The notes under the pieces were generated by a model. It made no database searches and was not told the origin of the DNA. It worked only from the letters and a program-made list of their open reading frames with translations. A stretch of 64,000 bases of DNA from SZUA-309 sp965232595 (GTDB taxonomy: Bacteria; Pseudomonadota; Gammaproteobacteria; Pseudomonadales; Azotimanducaceae), in contig OZ246983.1 in NCBI GenBank assembly GCA_965232595.1, positions 3,224,001-3,288,000 on the forward strand. Reading direction: 5' to 3'. A program made the translations under genes and the position numbers. Position 1 is the first letter of the stretch, and each line of letters opens with the position of its first letter. Positions 9,165 through 17,468 of this stretch are shown here, piece after piece.

Positions 9165-9530
9165 ATGACGAACACGGAGCGGGTGCTCGCGTACATCGAT
9201 GCCTGGAACCGGATGGACTGGGCGGCGGTGGAAGAAGCCCTGGCGGACGATGTGGTCTACCACAACATTCCCATGCAGCGGCTGGAAGGCAAAGCCACCG
9301 CCATGGCCTTCATCACCGGGATGCCGGCGGAAGGAGTGGATTGGCAGATGATTGCGATCGCCGAAAACGCCGACGGGGTTGTGCTCACAGAGCGGGTCGA
9401 TAACTTCGACATAGCCGGCGGCAAGAAAGTGAGCCTGCCGGTCATGGGCACCTTCGAGTTCACCGACGGCAAGATCAGCGCCTGGCGCGACTACTTCGAT
9501 CTTGCCACCTTCACCAACCAGATGGCCTGA
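9165..9530 (+). CDS. Limonene-1,2-epoxide hydrolase family enzyme
   Basis: 121 residues from ATG 9165, with GAGGAAG seven bases upstream. The small NTF2-like fold of this family is supported by the full set of active-site residues known from the Rhodococcus enzyme: Tyr32 and Asn34 (YHNIP), Arg77 and Asp79 (TERVDNF) and Asp109 (AWRDYFD), the Asp-Arg-Asp triad plus the water-positioning Tyr and Asn. It should open an epoxide by one-step water attack. It is followed after three bases by a crotonase and then, on the other strand, a thioesterase, which suggests a terpene- or fatty-acid-epoxide route. The physiological substrate is not visible. Confidence 0.85.
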   Translation: MTNTERVLAYIDAWNRMDWAAVEEALADDVVYHNIPMQRLEGKATAMAFITGMPAEGVDWQMIAIAENADGVVLTERVDNFDIAGGKKVSLPVMGTFEFTDGKISAWRDYFDLATFTNQMA

Positions 9531-9533
9531 AGC

Positions 9534-10190
9534 ATGAATTACGAACAGAGAGATGCGGTTGCTGTGCTCAACCTGGATGACGGCAAGGCGAACGCGGTCA
9601 GCCACGATCTGATCAGCTTCGTCAGCGAGGGCCTGGATCGCGCCGCCGAAGAGGCCGGCGCCGTCGTCCTGCACGGCAGGGAAGGGGTGCTCTCGGCTGG
9701 GTTCGACTTGAAGGAGATGGCCAAAGGCGCCGACGCGGCAGCCGCCCTGGTGGGGAGAGGGGCTGAGTTCTTTCTCCGGCTGTTTTCGCTGCCGCAACCT
9801 CTGCTGATCGCGTGCACGGGGCACGCCATTGCCGCCGGCGGGTTCATGCTGCTGTCCGCAGACAACCGAATCGGCGCGGCCGGCGACTTCAAGATCGGCC
9901 TCAACGAAACGGCCATCGGCATGACGATCCCGGTATTCGGGCGCGAGCTGGCGAAAGCCCGGCTGGCGACGCAACACGTCACCCGGGCCTACGTGCAGGC
10001 TCATCTCTACGATCCGGACGGGGCGATGGCTGCCGGCTTTCTCGACAAGGTGCTGCCGCCTGAGCAGGTGCTGGATGGCGCTGTGGCCGAAGCCAGCGCT
10101 CTCGCCGAGTTGCCGGCAGAAAACTACGCGGGCAACAAGCTGGAGATCAGAGCGCCCTACATCGCCACCATCGAGGCGAGCATCGGCTGA
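9534..10190 (+). CDS. Crotonase-family protein lacking one catalytic Glu
   Basis: 218 residues, shorter than typical crotonases (about 260) and without the usual C-terminal helices. Oxyanion-hole loops are present (VLSAGFDLKEM near 52 and HAIAAGGFML near 97). Alignment by eye with rat enoyl-CoA hydratase puts Leu106 where Glu144 should be, while Glu125 (GLNETAIGM) occupies the Glu164 position. One remaining Glu is compatible with isomerase, hydrolase or lyase chemistry rather than a classical hydratase. It starts three bases after the epoxide-hydrolase stop, so the two are co-translated. It abuts a convergent thioesterase gene with no spacer. Confidence 0.85.
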   Translation: MNYEQRDAVAVLNLDDGKANAVSHDLISFVSEGLDRAAEEAGAVVLHGREGVLSAGFDLKEMAKGADAAAALVGRGAEFFLRLFSLPQPLLIACTGHAIAAGGFMLLSADNRIGAAGDFKIGLNETAIGMTIPVFGRELAKARLATQHVTRAYVQAHLYDPDGAMAAGFLDKVLPPEQVLDGAVAEASALAELPAENYAGNKLEIRAPYIATIEASIG

Positions 10191-10568
10191 TCAGGTCGGC
10201 ACGTGGGTGGTGGTCACCTCGGCCAGCAGCCGGTCATCGTCACCGCGGATTTCTGTGCGGATTACCGTGATCCGCCGGCCGACCCGAACCGGGGTGGCGT
10301 AGCCGCGAATCGTGCCGCCCTGCTGGTTGGCGAGCATGACCGCGTGCAGATCGACCCCGACCATGAACTTCTGCTCGCCGGTCTTCTCGAAGTAGGCTCG
10401 ATTGGCCGCCCCCGTTGAGATGTTGTCCGCCAGCGAGATGATCACGCCGCCGTTGATGTTGCCGGTCGGGTTGCAGTGGTGCGGCTCGATGACAATCTGC
10501 GCCTGCCCGGCGACGGGATTCTCGCCATCGATGTAGTCCATGCCGATGTAGCGGTCGAATGTGGTCAT
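10191..10568 (-). CDS. PaaI-like hotdog thioesterase
   Basis: 125 residues in a single hotdog domain. The active-site helix region reads NPTGNINGGVIISLADN; the family usually has an N..G..HGG pattern, and here the His is replaced by Asn39 (NGG). The final strands (GRRITVIRTEIRGDDDRLLAE) are typical. The expected role is cleavage of an acyl- or aryl-CoA thioester to relieve trapped CoA. The stop codon directly follows the stop of the convergent crotonase gene, and MscS lies three bases downstream on the same strand. The His to Asn change could alter or weaken activity. Confidence 0.82.
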   Translation of the reverse strand: MTTFDRYIGMDYIDGENPVAGQAQIVIEPHHCNPTGNINGGVIISLADNISTGAANRAYFEKTGEQKFMVGVDLHAVMLANQQGGTIRGYATPVRVGRRITVIRTEIRGDDDRLLAEVTTTHVPT

Positions 10569-10571
10569 GGC

Positions 10572-11747
10572 TCAGCTCGGCATCTCTTTGATGTAAACGT
10601 CCTGCTTGCTGTACGGGATCTCGATGCCGGCCCCGTTCAGGGCCTTGTACGTTGCCATCAGCAGGTCGTGCCGGATCCTGCCGCCGTCCTCGGGGTTCTC
10701 GATCCACACCAGCAGCTCGAAGTCCAGGCTCGAGGCGCCGAAACCACGCATCCGCACCCGTGGCTCGGGATGGGCTCTCGCCTCCGGATGAGACTTTCCG
10801 ACCTCGAGCAGGACGTCGCAGACCTGATCCACATCGGATCCGTAAGCCACGCCCACCGGAATCCGCTGCCGCATCTGCCGGGCCGGCCCGCCGCTCTCGT
10901 TGACGATCTTGGCCGCCGCGATCACGCCGTTGGGGATGGTGATCTCGATGTCGTCCCGGGTCATCAGCCGGGTGCTGCGCAGGCCGATCGCCGAGACCTT
11001 GCCCCGCTCGCCGCTGTCGAGGTTGATGTAGTCGCCGATCTTGTAGGGCGCGTCGGCGACGATGAAGAAGCCGGAGAACAGGTTCGCCAGGGTGTCCTTG
11101 GCGGCAAAGCCGACGGCAATGCCGACGATGCCGGCGCTGGCCAGCCAGCCTACCGGGTTGATACCCCAGATCAGCAGCAGCGCGTAGCTGCCGAAGAGGA
11201 TGGTCAGGAGCTTGGCGGAGAGGTCGAACAGCGGCATCGTCCGCTCCTCGACCGCCGCAAATCGGGGTTGGCTGGAGAGCTGATCGAGGAGCTCGGTGGA
11301 CAGGCGCAGCGCCGCCCGCATCCAGCTGACCACGATCACCGACAGCAACGCCTGAATGAGGAGATCGGCCCCGAACGGCAGCTCGGCGACTTTAACTGCC
11401 AGGGTCAGGCCGAAGTAGAGCACGGTGGTGGTCAGCGGTTTTTCCAGCTGCTGCACGAATACCGTGCGAACGATGCCGTTACCCGCCCTGCCGAGCTTCG
11501 CGGCGAGAGGGAAAAGCAGGTAGCGGAACAGCGCGCCAATCAGCAGGCTTGCGGTTGCCACCACCAACCCTGCCAGCAACGGCAGCTGATCGATCATCTG
11601 CCAGGCAGGCTGCGCGAAGGCCGGCAGCCAGTCGACCACGTCCGGCAGCTGATCCATGACCGGCGGTGCGGTGACCGGATCGGCAGCCGATTCTACGGCT
11701 GCCGGAGCTGTCTGCGCTTGAGCGTTGCCTGCATCCATGGAAAGCAT
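10572..11747 (-). CDS. MscS-family mechanosensitive channel
   Basis: 391 residues from ATG 11747; longer upstream readings are arginine- and serine-rich and implausible. A short Ala/Pro-rich start leads to four predicted helices. The last, pore-lining helix and beta domain give the MscS signature: ASAGIVGIAVGFAAKDTLAN, then NLFSGFFIVADAPYKIGD and GKVSAIGLRSTRL followed by TIPNGVI. The C-terminal alpha/beta domain is complete. The extra N-terminal helices make it a YbdG/YnaI-type medium-size homologue rather than minimal MscS. It opens on membrane tension during osmotic downshock. It lies three bases downstream of no gene on its own strand except the LLM gene that ends 17 bases upstream. Confidence 0.9.
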   Translation of the reverse strand: MLSMDAGNAQAQTAPAAVESAADPVTAPPVMDQLPDVVDWLPAFAQPAWQMIDQLPLLAGLVVATASLLIGALFRYLLFPLAAKLGRAGNGIVRTVFVQQLEKPLTTTVLYFGLTLAVKVAELPFGADLLIQALLSVIVVSWMRAALRLSTELLDQLSSQPRFAAVEERTMPLFDLSAKLLTILFGSYALLLIWGINPVGWLASAGIVGIAVGFAAKDTLANLFSGFFIVADAPYKIGDYINLDSGERGKVSAIGLRSTRLMTRDDIEITIPNGVIAAAKIVNESGGPARQMRQRIPVGVAYGSDVDQVCDVLLEVGKSHPEARAHPEPRVRMRGFGASSLDFELLVWIENPEDGGRIRHDLLMATYKALNGAGIEIPYSKQDVYIKEMPS

Positions 11748-11763
11748 GATCGCCGATTCGTGG

Positions 11764-12618
11764 TTAATCGGCGAGTACGGACTCCAGGGTCTGCCAGTCC
11801 GGTGCGCGATCGGCACCGAGGTTGAGCGGAATGACGATGATGCCGGTTGCGCCGTTTTCCCGGCGCTCCTCGAGCTTGTCCCGCACCCGCTGCAGCGGCC
11901 CCAACGCCACCAGTGCGTCCAGCAGCCGATCGCTCGGGCCCTGCTCGTAGTCCGCAGGCTCGAATCCCTGCGCCTTCCAGGCTCGCTGGTAGTTAGGGAG
12001 GTCGGTGTAGATGCCGACCGCACGCCTGGCCATCTTCCGCGCGACCTCGATGTCCTCGTGCACCGCGACCGGCTGCATCACCAGCAGCGCCTTGCCGCTC
12101 AGATGGCTGGCGGCTTCGGCGATGTAGCTGCTCGTCGACAGGTACATGAACACACCGTCGGTTCGCTGGCGGGCGAAGTCGATGAGCTTGGGGCCGTGGG
12201 CGGCCAGGTAGACGGGCGGTTTGCCTTCGGCCTTGAAGCCGAGTTGCCAGGCTTCCATGGCATCGAAGTAGCTCGTCAGCTTCTCAACCGGCGGCAGCCA
12301 GTCGTGACCCCGCATGCTGTTGCCCACCACGTTGGAGACCCCGAGCCCGAGGCTGAAGCGGTCGTCGAAAATGTCCGCCAGCGTCGCCGCAGCGGCACGG
12401 GTAGCCATGGCGTCGCGCACGTACACGTTGGCGATGGCCGTGCCGACGCGCACCGAGCGGGTTGCGGCGAGCAGCGAGGCCGCGGTGACGAAGGGTTCCC
12501 GGCCAAAAATCTCCGGTACCCAGAGGGTGTGGATGCCAAGCGCTTCCGCCTGCCGGCCGCAATCAGCGATGGCAGAGCCGGCAACGGCATCGGCGTTGAG
12601 CATCAGCCCGGTCTGCAT
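11764..12618 (-). CDS. LLM-class flavin/F420-dependent oxidoreductase
   Basis: 284 residues with the bacterial luciferase-like TIM barrel. Seen: ALGIHTLWVPEIFGREPF early, the strand VRVGTAIANVYVRDA, the helix ATRAAAATLADIFDDR, and the loop FSLGLGVSN, all standard for F420-dependent or FMN-dependent LLM enzymes. A C-terminal helix (LGPLQRVRDKLEERRENG) is also typical. It likely performs hydride transfer or flavin monooxygenation on a hydrophobic substrate. It lies seven bases downstream of the Rieske oxygenase, which suggests both act on one compound. It is one of four LLM genes in the window; cofactor choice cannot be read from sequence by eye. Confidence 0.88.
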   Translation of the reverse strand: MQTGLMLNADAVAGSAIADCGRQAEALGIHTLWVPEIFGREPFVTAASLLAATRSVRVGTAIANVYVRDAMATRAAAATLADIFDDRFSLGLGVSNVVGNSMRGHDWLPPVEKLTSYFDAMEAWQLGFKAEGKPPVYLAAHGPKLIDFARQRTDGVFMYLSTSSYIAEAASHLSGKALLVMQPVAVHEDIEVARKMARRAVGIYTDLPNYQRAWKAQGFEPADYEQGPSDRLLDALVALGPLQRVRDKLEERRENGATGIIVIPLNLGADRAPDWQTLESVLAD

Positions 12619-12625
12619 GATCCGC

Positions 12626-13852
12626 TCAGGCCGCCGGTGCGACTTCGTCGAACAGCGCTGGGAGGTCCTCGTCTTCGGTGTTCAGCAGCCGATCGAGGAA
12701 ACCATGGAAGTGCTGACCACCGCCTTCGTTGCGGCCGAACATCACCTCGGCGCCCGGTCGATGCATCAGTGCCCGTTGCTGGGCCAGACCGGTGGCATAG
12801 TCTTCCACCTCGACCACGTACTCCAGCAGCTTGAACTGCTCGTGGGCGGCTTCACGCATCTCGTCGGTGGCTGGCAGTTCGGCCATCACGTAGTTCTGCA
12901 CCGTTCTCGACTCCAGGGGCGTATCGCCAGGGAACAGCTGGCTCACCATGACGCCGCGGCCGCCACCCCCATCGAACCCGGCGATGGAGATGTGCGGAAA
13001 GATGGTCCAGACGCTGGTGGTCAGGGCATCGACCGGCCACTCGGATTCCGGTCGCTCCCGCAGCTTGAACAGCTCCGGGTTGGGGCTGGAAACACGCTGG
13101 TGCGGTCCGTAGGCGTAGTAGAGCGCCTGGTTCGGCATGTTGGAGCCGAACGTGTTCTTGTGCAGCACGGGCAGGTGGTAAAGGTCCATGTAGCCGTCAT
13201 AGGCAATCTTCCAGTTCGGACCAGCGATGGTCCGGTCCTCGAAGAGCTCCCAGGACTCGAAGCCGAAGTGGGCGAGCAGGTGGTCGTAGCCGCACAGGAA
13301 GCGGTCCAGATCCAGTGGCGAGTTCGGATCCAGTGTTACCCAGATCATGCCAGCCCGCTCACCGCAGGGAAGCCGGGTGAGGCCGTGACAGGACTTGTCG
13401 ATCTCGCCGAAGTCCTCTTCGGAGTAGATGTTCAGCAGGTTGCCGTCGTGGTCGAACGTCCAGGCGTGGTAGGGGCAGGTGAAGCGCATCTTCCGGCCGC
13501 GTGGCTCGGTCATGATCACCGCGCCCCGGTGCGAGCAGGAGTTGATGAAGGCCTGCACCGCGCCGGATTCCGTGCGTACCATCAGCACCGGCACCCCGCA
13601 GACTTCGATGGTCTTGTAGTCGCCGGTGCTCTTCAGCTCACAGCTCATCGCGAGCATCAGCGGCATGCGTTTGAAGACCCGATCCATCTCCAGGCGCCAG
13701 CGGTCCTCGTCGTAGTAGTGCGAAGCCGGCACCTTGAGCACAGCGTCCGTCTTCTCTAGCTCTCCGGACTCGATCACAGCCATGTTGTGATGAGCCATCT
13801 CGATGAGCGTGGCGAACGAATTGTCGGCGGTCGTCTTCCTCGTCTGGCCCAT
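12626..13852 (-). CDS. Rieske non-heme iron oxygenase, alpha subunit
   Basis: 408 residues. Rieske [2Fe-2S] ligands are Cys106 and His108 (CSHRGA) and Cys126 and His129 (CPYHAWTF). The mononuclear iron site is Asp223, His226 and His231 in DLYHLPVLH, with bridging Asp219 just upstream and the likely third carboxylate in VEVEDYATG. It would hydroxylate or demethylate a ring or hydrophobic substrate using electrons from a separate reductase; no ferredoxin or reductase gene is nearby, so those partners must be elsewhere. The ribosome site is AAAGGGA immediately before the ATG. It leads a two-gene operon with the LLM oxidoreductase. Confidence 0.92.
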   Translation of the reverse strand: MGQTRKTTADNSFATLIEMAHHNMAVIESGELEKTDAVLKVPASHYYDEDRWRLEMDRVFKRMPLMLAMSCELKSTGDYKTIEVCGVPVLMVRTESGAVQAFINSCSHRGAVIMTEPRGRKMRFTCPYHAWTFDHDGNLLNIYSEEDFGEIDKSCHGLTRLPCGERAGMIWVTLDPNSPLDLDRFLCGYDHLLAHFGFESWELFEDRTIAGPNWKIAYDGYMDLYHLPVLHKNTFGSNMPNQALYYAYGPHQRVSSPNPELFKLRERPESEWPVDALTTSVWTIFPHISIAGFDGGGGRGVMVSQLFPGDTPLESRTVQNYVMAELPATDEMREAAHEQFKLLEYVVEVEDYATGLAQQRALMHRPGAEVMFGRNEGGGQHFHGFLDRLLNTEDEDLPALFDEVAPAA

Positions 13853-13919
13853 TCCCTTTACCTCGTATCAGGTACTGAACTGGTTGCTGTTTAGCACATT
13901 TGCTGTGGTGGCAGGTTGA

Positions 13920-14918
13920 TCAGGGTACGACCAACATCTTACCCATGTGGCCGCCCGTCAGCAGGGTGATGAGCGCATCCGGGAAGTTCTCCACCCCTTC
14001 GACGATGTGCTCGGGCATCTTCAGGCTGCCGTCGGCCAGCCAACCGGCCAGCTTCGGCACGGCCTCAGGGAACTTGTCGGCGTAGTGATCGACGGTAAAG
14101 CCTGCCATCATCGCGTTCCGTTCCGCCAGGCGCAGGTACAGCTTCGGTCCTCGGACGTCGCTGAGGTCGTCGTACTGCGAGATGGCGCCACAGATGGATA
14201 CCCGGCCGCCGGTCCGGAGCCGGTCCAGCAGCACGTCCAGCAGCTCGCCACCCACGTTGTCGAAGTAGACGTCGACGCCGTCCGGCGCCAGCTCGTCGAG
14301 CCGGTTGCCCACGTCGTCGTTTTTGTAGTCGACGGCCGCATCTGCGCCCAGGGTTTCGGTGAGGAAGCGGGTTTTCTCCGGCCCGCCGGCGATGCCGATG
14401 ACGCGCGCGCCATGGATCTTCGCCAGCTGGCAGGCGACGGAGCCCACCGCACCTGCGGCCCCGGAGACCACCACCGTGTCGCCTTCGTTCACGTGCACGA
14501 CTTCCAGCAGGCCAACGTAGGCGGTCAGGCCGGTGGTGAGGCCGAGCGCGCCCAGATAGGCCGCGGGTGGCGCGATGCTGGTGTCGATCTTCTGAAACAT
14601 GGCGGCCGGCATCTGGGCATGGGTCTGGGCCATCATGGGGCCGTTTACCCAATCGCCGACGGCCAGGCTGTCGGAGGTGCTGTCGATGACCTCGCCCACA
14701 CCGAGCGCAACCACCGGCGCACCGATCGGGATCGTGGCGTGAATGCCGCCTTCCTCGAGGGTGGTGCGGATGAAGGCATCCACCGACAGGTACTTGACCG
14801 CTACCGTGACCTGATCCTCGCCGAGCGGCAGCAAGTCCACCTCCTCGAGACTGAAGTCCTCCAGCTTCGGCATCCCGTCCGGGCGGGTTTTCAGGGTGAC
14901 GCGTTTACAGGTGCTCAT
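13920..14918 (-). CDS. MDR-family NADPH-dependent reductase (curcumin/prostaglandin-reductase-like)
   Basis: 332 residues from ATG 14918, which overlaps the TGA of the upstream SDR by one base. The N-terminal GroES-like domain contains VKYLSVDAFIRTTL, and the nucleotide-binding domain contains VVSGAAGAVGSVACQLAKI and VDVYFDNVGGELLD, characteristic of zinc-free double-bond reductases. It should reduce an alpha,beta-unsaturated ketone or aldehyde with NADPH. Coupled to the SDR in one operon, so the two may do successive reductions or oxidations on the same carbonyl compound. One of three MDR genes here. Confidence 0.9.
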   Translation of the reverse strand: MSTCKRVTLKTRPDGMPKLEDFSLEEVDLLPLGEDQVTVAVKYLSVDAFIRTTLEEGGIHATIPIGAPVVALGVGEVIDSTSDSLAVGDWVNGPMMAQTHAQMPAAMFQKIDTSIAPPAAYLGALGLTTGLTAYVGLLEVVHVNEGDTVVVSGAAGAVGSVACQLAKIHGARVIGIAGGPEKTRFLTETLGADAAVDYKNDDVGNRLDELAPDGVDVYFDNVGGELLDVLLDRLRTGGRVSICGAISQYDDLSDVRGPKLYLRLAERNAMMAGFTVDHYADKFPEAVPKLAGWLADGSLKMPEHIVEGVENFPDALITLLTGGHMGKMLVVP

Positions 14919-15676
14919 CAGGGACCTCCCGAGACGTTGATGCACTGACCGGTGATCCACTCCGAGGCTTTCGAGCAGAGGAACAGCGCCGCGGCGCCAA
15001 GATCTTCCGGGGTTCCGAGACGCCCGGCCGGCAGCTGCAGCATCCGCTCCAGATTCGGCAGGTCATCTTCCGTCAGCTTCATCGCCTTCATCATGATCTC
15101 GGTCGGCACGGCGCCCGGCATGATGCAGTTGACGCGAATCCGCGGACCCAGCTCTTTGGCGAAGGTGCGGGTCAGCATGTTGACGCCGGACTTCGCCGCG
15201 CTGTAGTGACCGCTGCCCGGGATCACTTGCTCGGCGGCGAGGGAAGAAATGTTGAGCACCCGGCCGCCGTCTTCCATGAGTTCTGCTGCGATGCAGGTGG
15301 ACGCCCAGATGGCGGTGAGGTTCAGCGCCATGGTGGCGTCCCATTCCTCCCGGGGCAGTTTGGTTAGCGGCATCTGCAGAGGTGAGCCCCCGGCGTTGTT
15401 GACCCAGACGTCGAGCCGGCCGAACTCCGAGCGGGCGGCTTCGGCGGTGCGGCGGAGCGCCGCATCGTCAGTCACGTCCGTGGTCACCGCGATGGCCTTG
15501 CCGTTTGCGGCCACGATCTCGCTGGCAACACGCTCAATCTCCTCGGTCCGGCGGGCTGCGCAGACGACGCTGGCCCCGGCGCCGGCCAGCACCTTGGCGA
15601 TGCCTTCACCGATTCCCCTCCCGGCACCAGTCACCACGGCTACCTCACCGGATAGCCCGAACAGTTCGTCCAACAT
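14918..15676 (-). CDS. Short-chain dehydrogenase/reductase (classical SDR)
   Basis: 252 residues. Cofactor loop TGAGRGIGEG near 17, NNAG near 92, catalytic Ser in NISSLAAEQ, and YSAAK giving the Tyr-x-x-x-Lys pair near 157. Arginines after the second strand (AARRTEE) suggest a preference for NADP(H). C-terminal VSGGP is standard. First gene of an operon with the MDR reductase. The region upstream holds an A/T-rich inverted repeat (15704-15737) that could be an operator for this gene or the end of the upstream kinase transcript. Confidence 0.9.
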   Translation of the reverse strand: MLDELFGLSGEVAVVTGAGRGIGEGIAKVLAGAGASVVCAARRTEEIERVASEIVAANGKAIAVTTDVTDDAALRRTAEAARSEFGRLDVWVNNAGGSPLQMPLTKLPREEWDATMALNLTAIWASTCIAAELMEDGGRVLNISSLAAEQVIPGSGHYSAAKSGVNMLTRTFAKELGPRIRVNCIMPGAVPTEIMMKAMKLTEDDLPNLERMLQLPAGRLGTPEDLGAAALFLCSKASEWITGQCINVSGGP

Positions 15677-15703
15677 GTTGCTTTTTGCTCCCCTCTAGCT
15701 GTT

Positions 15704-15737
15704 CCGGAAAAAACCGTCAGGCCATCCGGTTTTTCCG
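15704..15737. promoter_or_regulatory. Inverted repeat between kinase and SDR genes
   Basis: Arms CGGAAAAAACCG (15705-15716) and CGGTTTTTCCG (15727-15737) pair over 11 bases with one bulged A around a 10-base loop. It sits 8 bases past the stop of the phosphotransferase gene and 28 bases before the SDR start. There is no run of T after the stem on the minus strand, so it is not a classical intrinsic terminator. An operator overlapping the SDR promoter is equally possible. Confidence 0.4.
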
Positions 15738-15744
15738 ATGATGC

Positions 15745-16881
15745 CTAAAACAGGGTGTTCACGTCCACCCGGGCGAGCCGCGCCGCCAGGCGTTCGCGCC
15801 AGCGGGCCATCATCTGCTGGCCGCGCCCGGCGTCGATGGCGATGTCGGGGGTGGGCATGAGGGAGGAGAGGGTGAGCACCAGGCCGCGCTGGTAGTCACG
15901 GAGGAAGGACGCCCAGGGGTAGTCCGGCACATCAAGAGCGCTGAAGTAGCGCCGCAGGATCTCATCTTCCGTGGCTTCATCCGCCTCAGCGGCCAGGGCG
16001 CTGCTCAGGAAATAGGCCACGTCGTAGGCGGCGGGTCCGGCCCGGGTGAGCTGCCAGTCGAGGTAGGCGCAACGCTCGCCATCGAAGCAGACGTTGTCCA
16101 GCCGCAGGTCGCAATGGATGAGCGTCCTCGGTGCCTCTGCCGTGAGGCGATTGGTGAGGGCCGCGTGGTGCTCGCCGAGCCAGGCCACGAAAGGCGCCAG
16201 CGACTCGTCCACCTCGGCCAGGTACTGGGGCAGGACCCGACGATACATGCCCTGGCGCATCCGCGAGTCGATGTCCATGGGCAGCAGCCAGAACTGCTCG
16301 TCCAGTTCGGGGGCGCCCCAGAAAGCGCGATGGGCGGGCGCGAACTGCTCGAGCACGCGGGCGCAGGCTTCCGGATCGGCGCCCGCAAATTGATCGCCCG
16401 GGCTGAACTCGGCGAGGTCCTCCATCAGGATCAGGTAGCGACGACCTTTGGCGCCAGCGATCCTGTTCCCCAGCCAGCTGATCAAGGGCGTGAAGAAGCC
16501 GGGCAGACCATCCAGGGCGCCGAGAATCTCCTTCTGCTTCGCCGAACCGGCATCCGGGTCGTAGTGGCTGTAGTAGATAACGGGTGTGCGCACCGGCACG
16601 CGATCAGCCAGCGCCTGGAAAAACAGCACCTCACGCTCGTAGACACCGAGCATCTCGCCCATCACCCGGTTGGCTTTCTTCGGCAGCTTGGCGATCAGGG
16701 TGTCAGGCAGTGTGCTGTCGTTGCCTTCGAGGCGCAGGCGGATGATGTCGCCTAGAAAACCCTGGCCCTGACCGAGGATCTCCTGCTGCACCCGGACGAT
16801 GTTCTGGCCCAGCGCCCCCGTGAGCCACTCGGCGTTCAGCTCCTCCGGCAGTTCGGGAATCTGGGTTTCGGTATCCGGCAT
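15745..16881 (-). CDS. APH/EcKinase-like phosphotransferase
   Basis: 378 residues with an aminoglycoside-phosphotransferase/choline-kinase fold. The catalytic loop is LIHCDLRLDN (His-x-Asp...Asn) and the metal-binding DFG-equivalent is AYLDWQLTR. The N-lobe has a glycine-rich GQGQGFLGDIIRL and a Lys in LIAKLPKKANR. Relatives include insect ecdysteroid kinases and the ACAD10/11 and LvaA kinases, which phosphorylate hydroxyacyl substrates in 4-hydroxyacid breakdown. With P450, SDR and CoA enzymes nearby, phosphorylation of a hydroxylated acid or alcohol is more likely than antibiotic resistance; this is inference. Four bases separate it from the VOC gene upstream. Confidence 0.82.
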   Translation of the reverse strand: MPDTETQIPELPEELNAEWLTGALGQNIVRVQQEILGQGQGFLGDIIRLRLEGNDSTLPDTLIAKLPKKANRVMGEMLGVYEREVLFFQALADRVPVRTPVIYYSHYDPDAGSAKQKEILGALDGLPGFFTPLISWLGNRIAGAKGRRYLILMEDLAEFSPGDQFAGADPEACARVLEQFAPAHRAFWGAPELDEQFWLLPMDIDSRMRQGMYRRVLPQYLAEVDESLAPFVAWLGEHHAALTNRLTAEAPRTLIHCDLRLDNVCFDGERCAYLDWQLTRAGPAAYDVAYFLSSALAAEADEATEDEILRRYFSALDVPDYPWASFLRDYQRGLVLTLSSLMPTPDIAIDAGRGQQMMARWRERLAARLARVDVNTLF

Positions 16882-16885
16882 GGGC

Positions 16886-17398
16886 TCAGCGTTTCAGGAT
16901 GGGGTCGTCACCGGGTCGAAAGTCGGCATGAGCTCGCCGCCAGCGTTCGAACGCCCGCAGAATGTGCGGCGGGTTGCCGTGGATCTCGGTGAAGCCTCTG
17001 GTGACGGCACGGGTATCGATGTAGGCGGCGTCGACGTCGTCGGCGAAAAGCCGGCAGGCCACTTCGAACCCGGCCGATTGATAGCGATCGATCTCCGCCT
17101 CGAAGTCGTCGACCAGGATGCCGATGTGGTGAAAGCCCTCTTCTCCGGGCGCGTACATGTCACGGTAGATGGAGGCGGAATCGTCGTGCTGCTGGATGAA
17201 CTGGACCATTTGCTCATCCAGATAGCCGAAGGCGTACGACACGTCGGCCTCGATTTCCGTACCGCGATAGTCGAAGCGGTCGGTCCGGTGGTGCGGTACC
17301 AGCTGGAAAGGCCCGGCGCCGAGCAGCTCGGACCACTGCCGGCAGGCGCTCTCCAGATCGTTCACCAGGTAAGCCTGCTGAAAGAGCCCAGTCTTCAT
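16886..17398 (-). CDS. VOC-superfamily (glyoxalase/bleomycin-like) protein
   Basis: 170 residues from ATG 17398, with a strong GGAGGGGATGAAATG start context. It has two beta-alpha-beta-beta-beta modules: the first opens QQAYLVNDLESACRQWSELL and the second opens GFHHIGILVDDFEAEIDRY. Potential metal ligands are His in FHHIG and Glu in TEIHGNPP. This family covers lyases, isomerases and ring-cleavage dioxygenases, and the exact reaction cannot be assigned. It leads an operon with the phosphotransferase and is divergent from P450/carotenoid oxygenase over 70 bases, so the four genes probably share control. Confidence 0.82.
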   Translation of the reverse strand: MKTGLFQQAYLVNDLESACRQWSELLGAGPFQLVPHHRTDRFDYRGTEIEADVSYAFGYLDEQMVQFIQQHDDSASIYRDMYAPGEEGFHHIGILVDDFEAEIDRYQSAGFEVACRLFADDVDAAYIDTRAVTRGFTEIHGNPPHILRAFERWRRAHADFRPGDDPILKR

Positions 17399-17422
17399 TT
17401 CATCCCCTCCGTGGAAGCAGTT

Positions 17423-17450
17423 ACTATCATCAGTTGATGGGAACTGACAA
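17423..17450 (-). promoter_or_regulatory. Putative sigma70 promoter of the VOC-kinase operon, overlapped by an inverted repeat
   Basis: On the minus strand TTGTCA (17450-17445) and GATAGT (17428-17423) are separated by 16 bases, matching the -35 and -10 consensus at five and four of six positions. The spacer carries the inverted repeat CAGTT-GATGGG-AACTG (17431-17446). A regulator bound there could control both the VOC-kinase operon and the divergent P450 operon. No regulator gene is nearby. Confidence 0.45.
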
Positions 17451-17468
17451 GTTGCGAGACGACACCCG

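Noticed and set aside
15745..16881. Aminoglycoside resistance kinase
   Set aside because: The fold matches, but context is catabolic and the N-lobe resembles EcKinase/ACAD10-type relatives rather than resistance enzymes.
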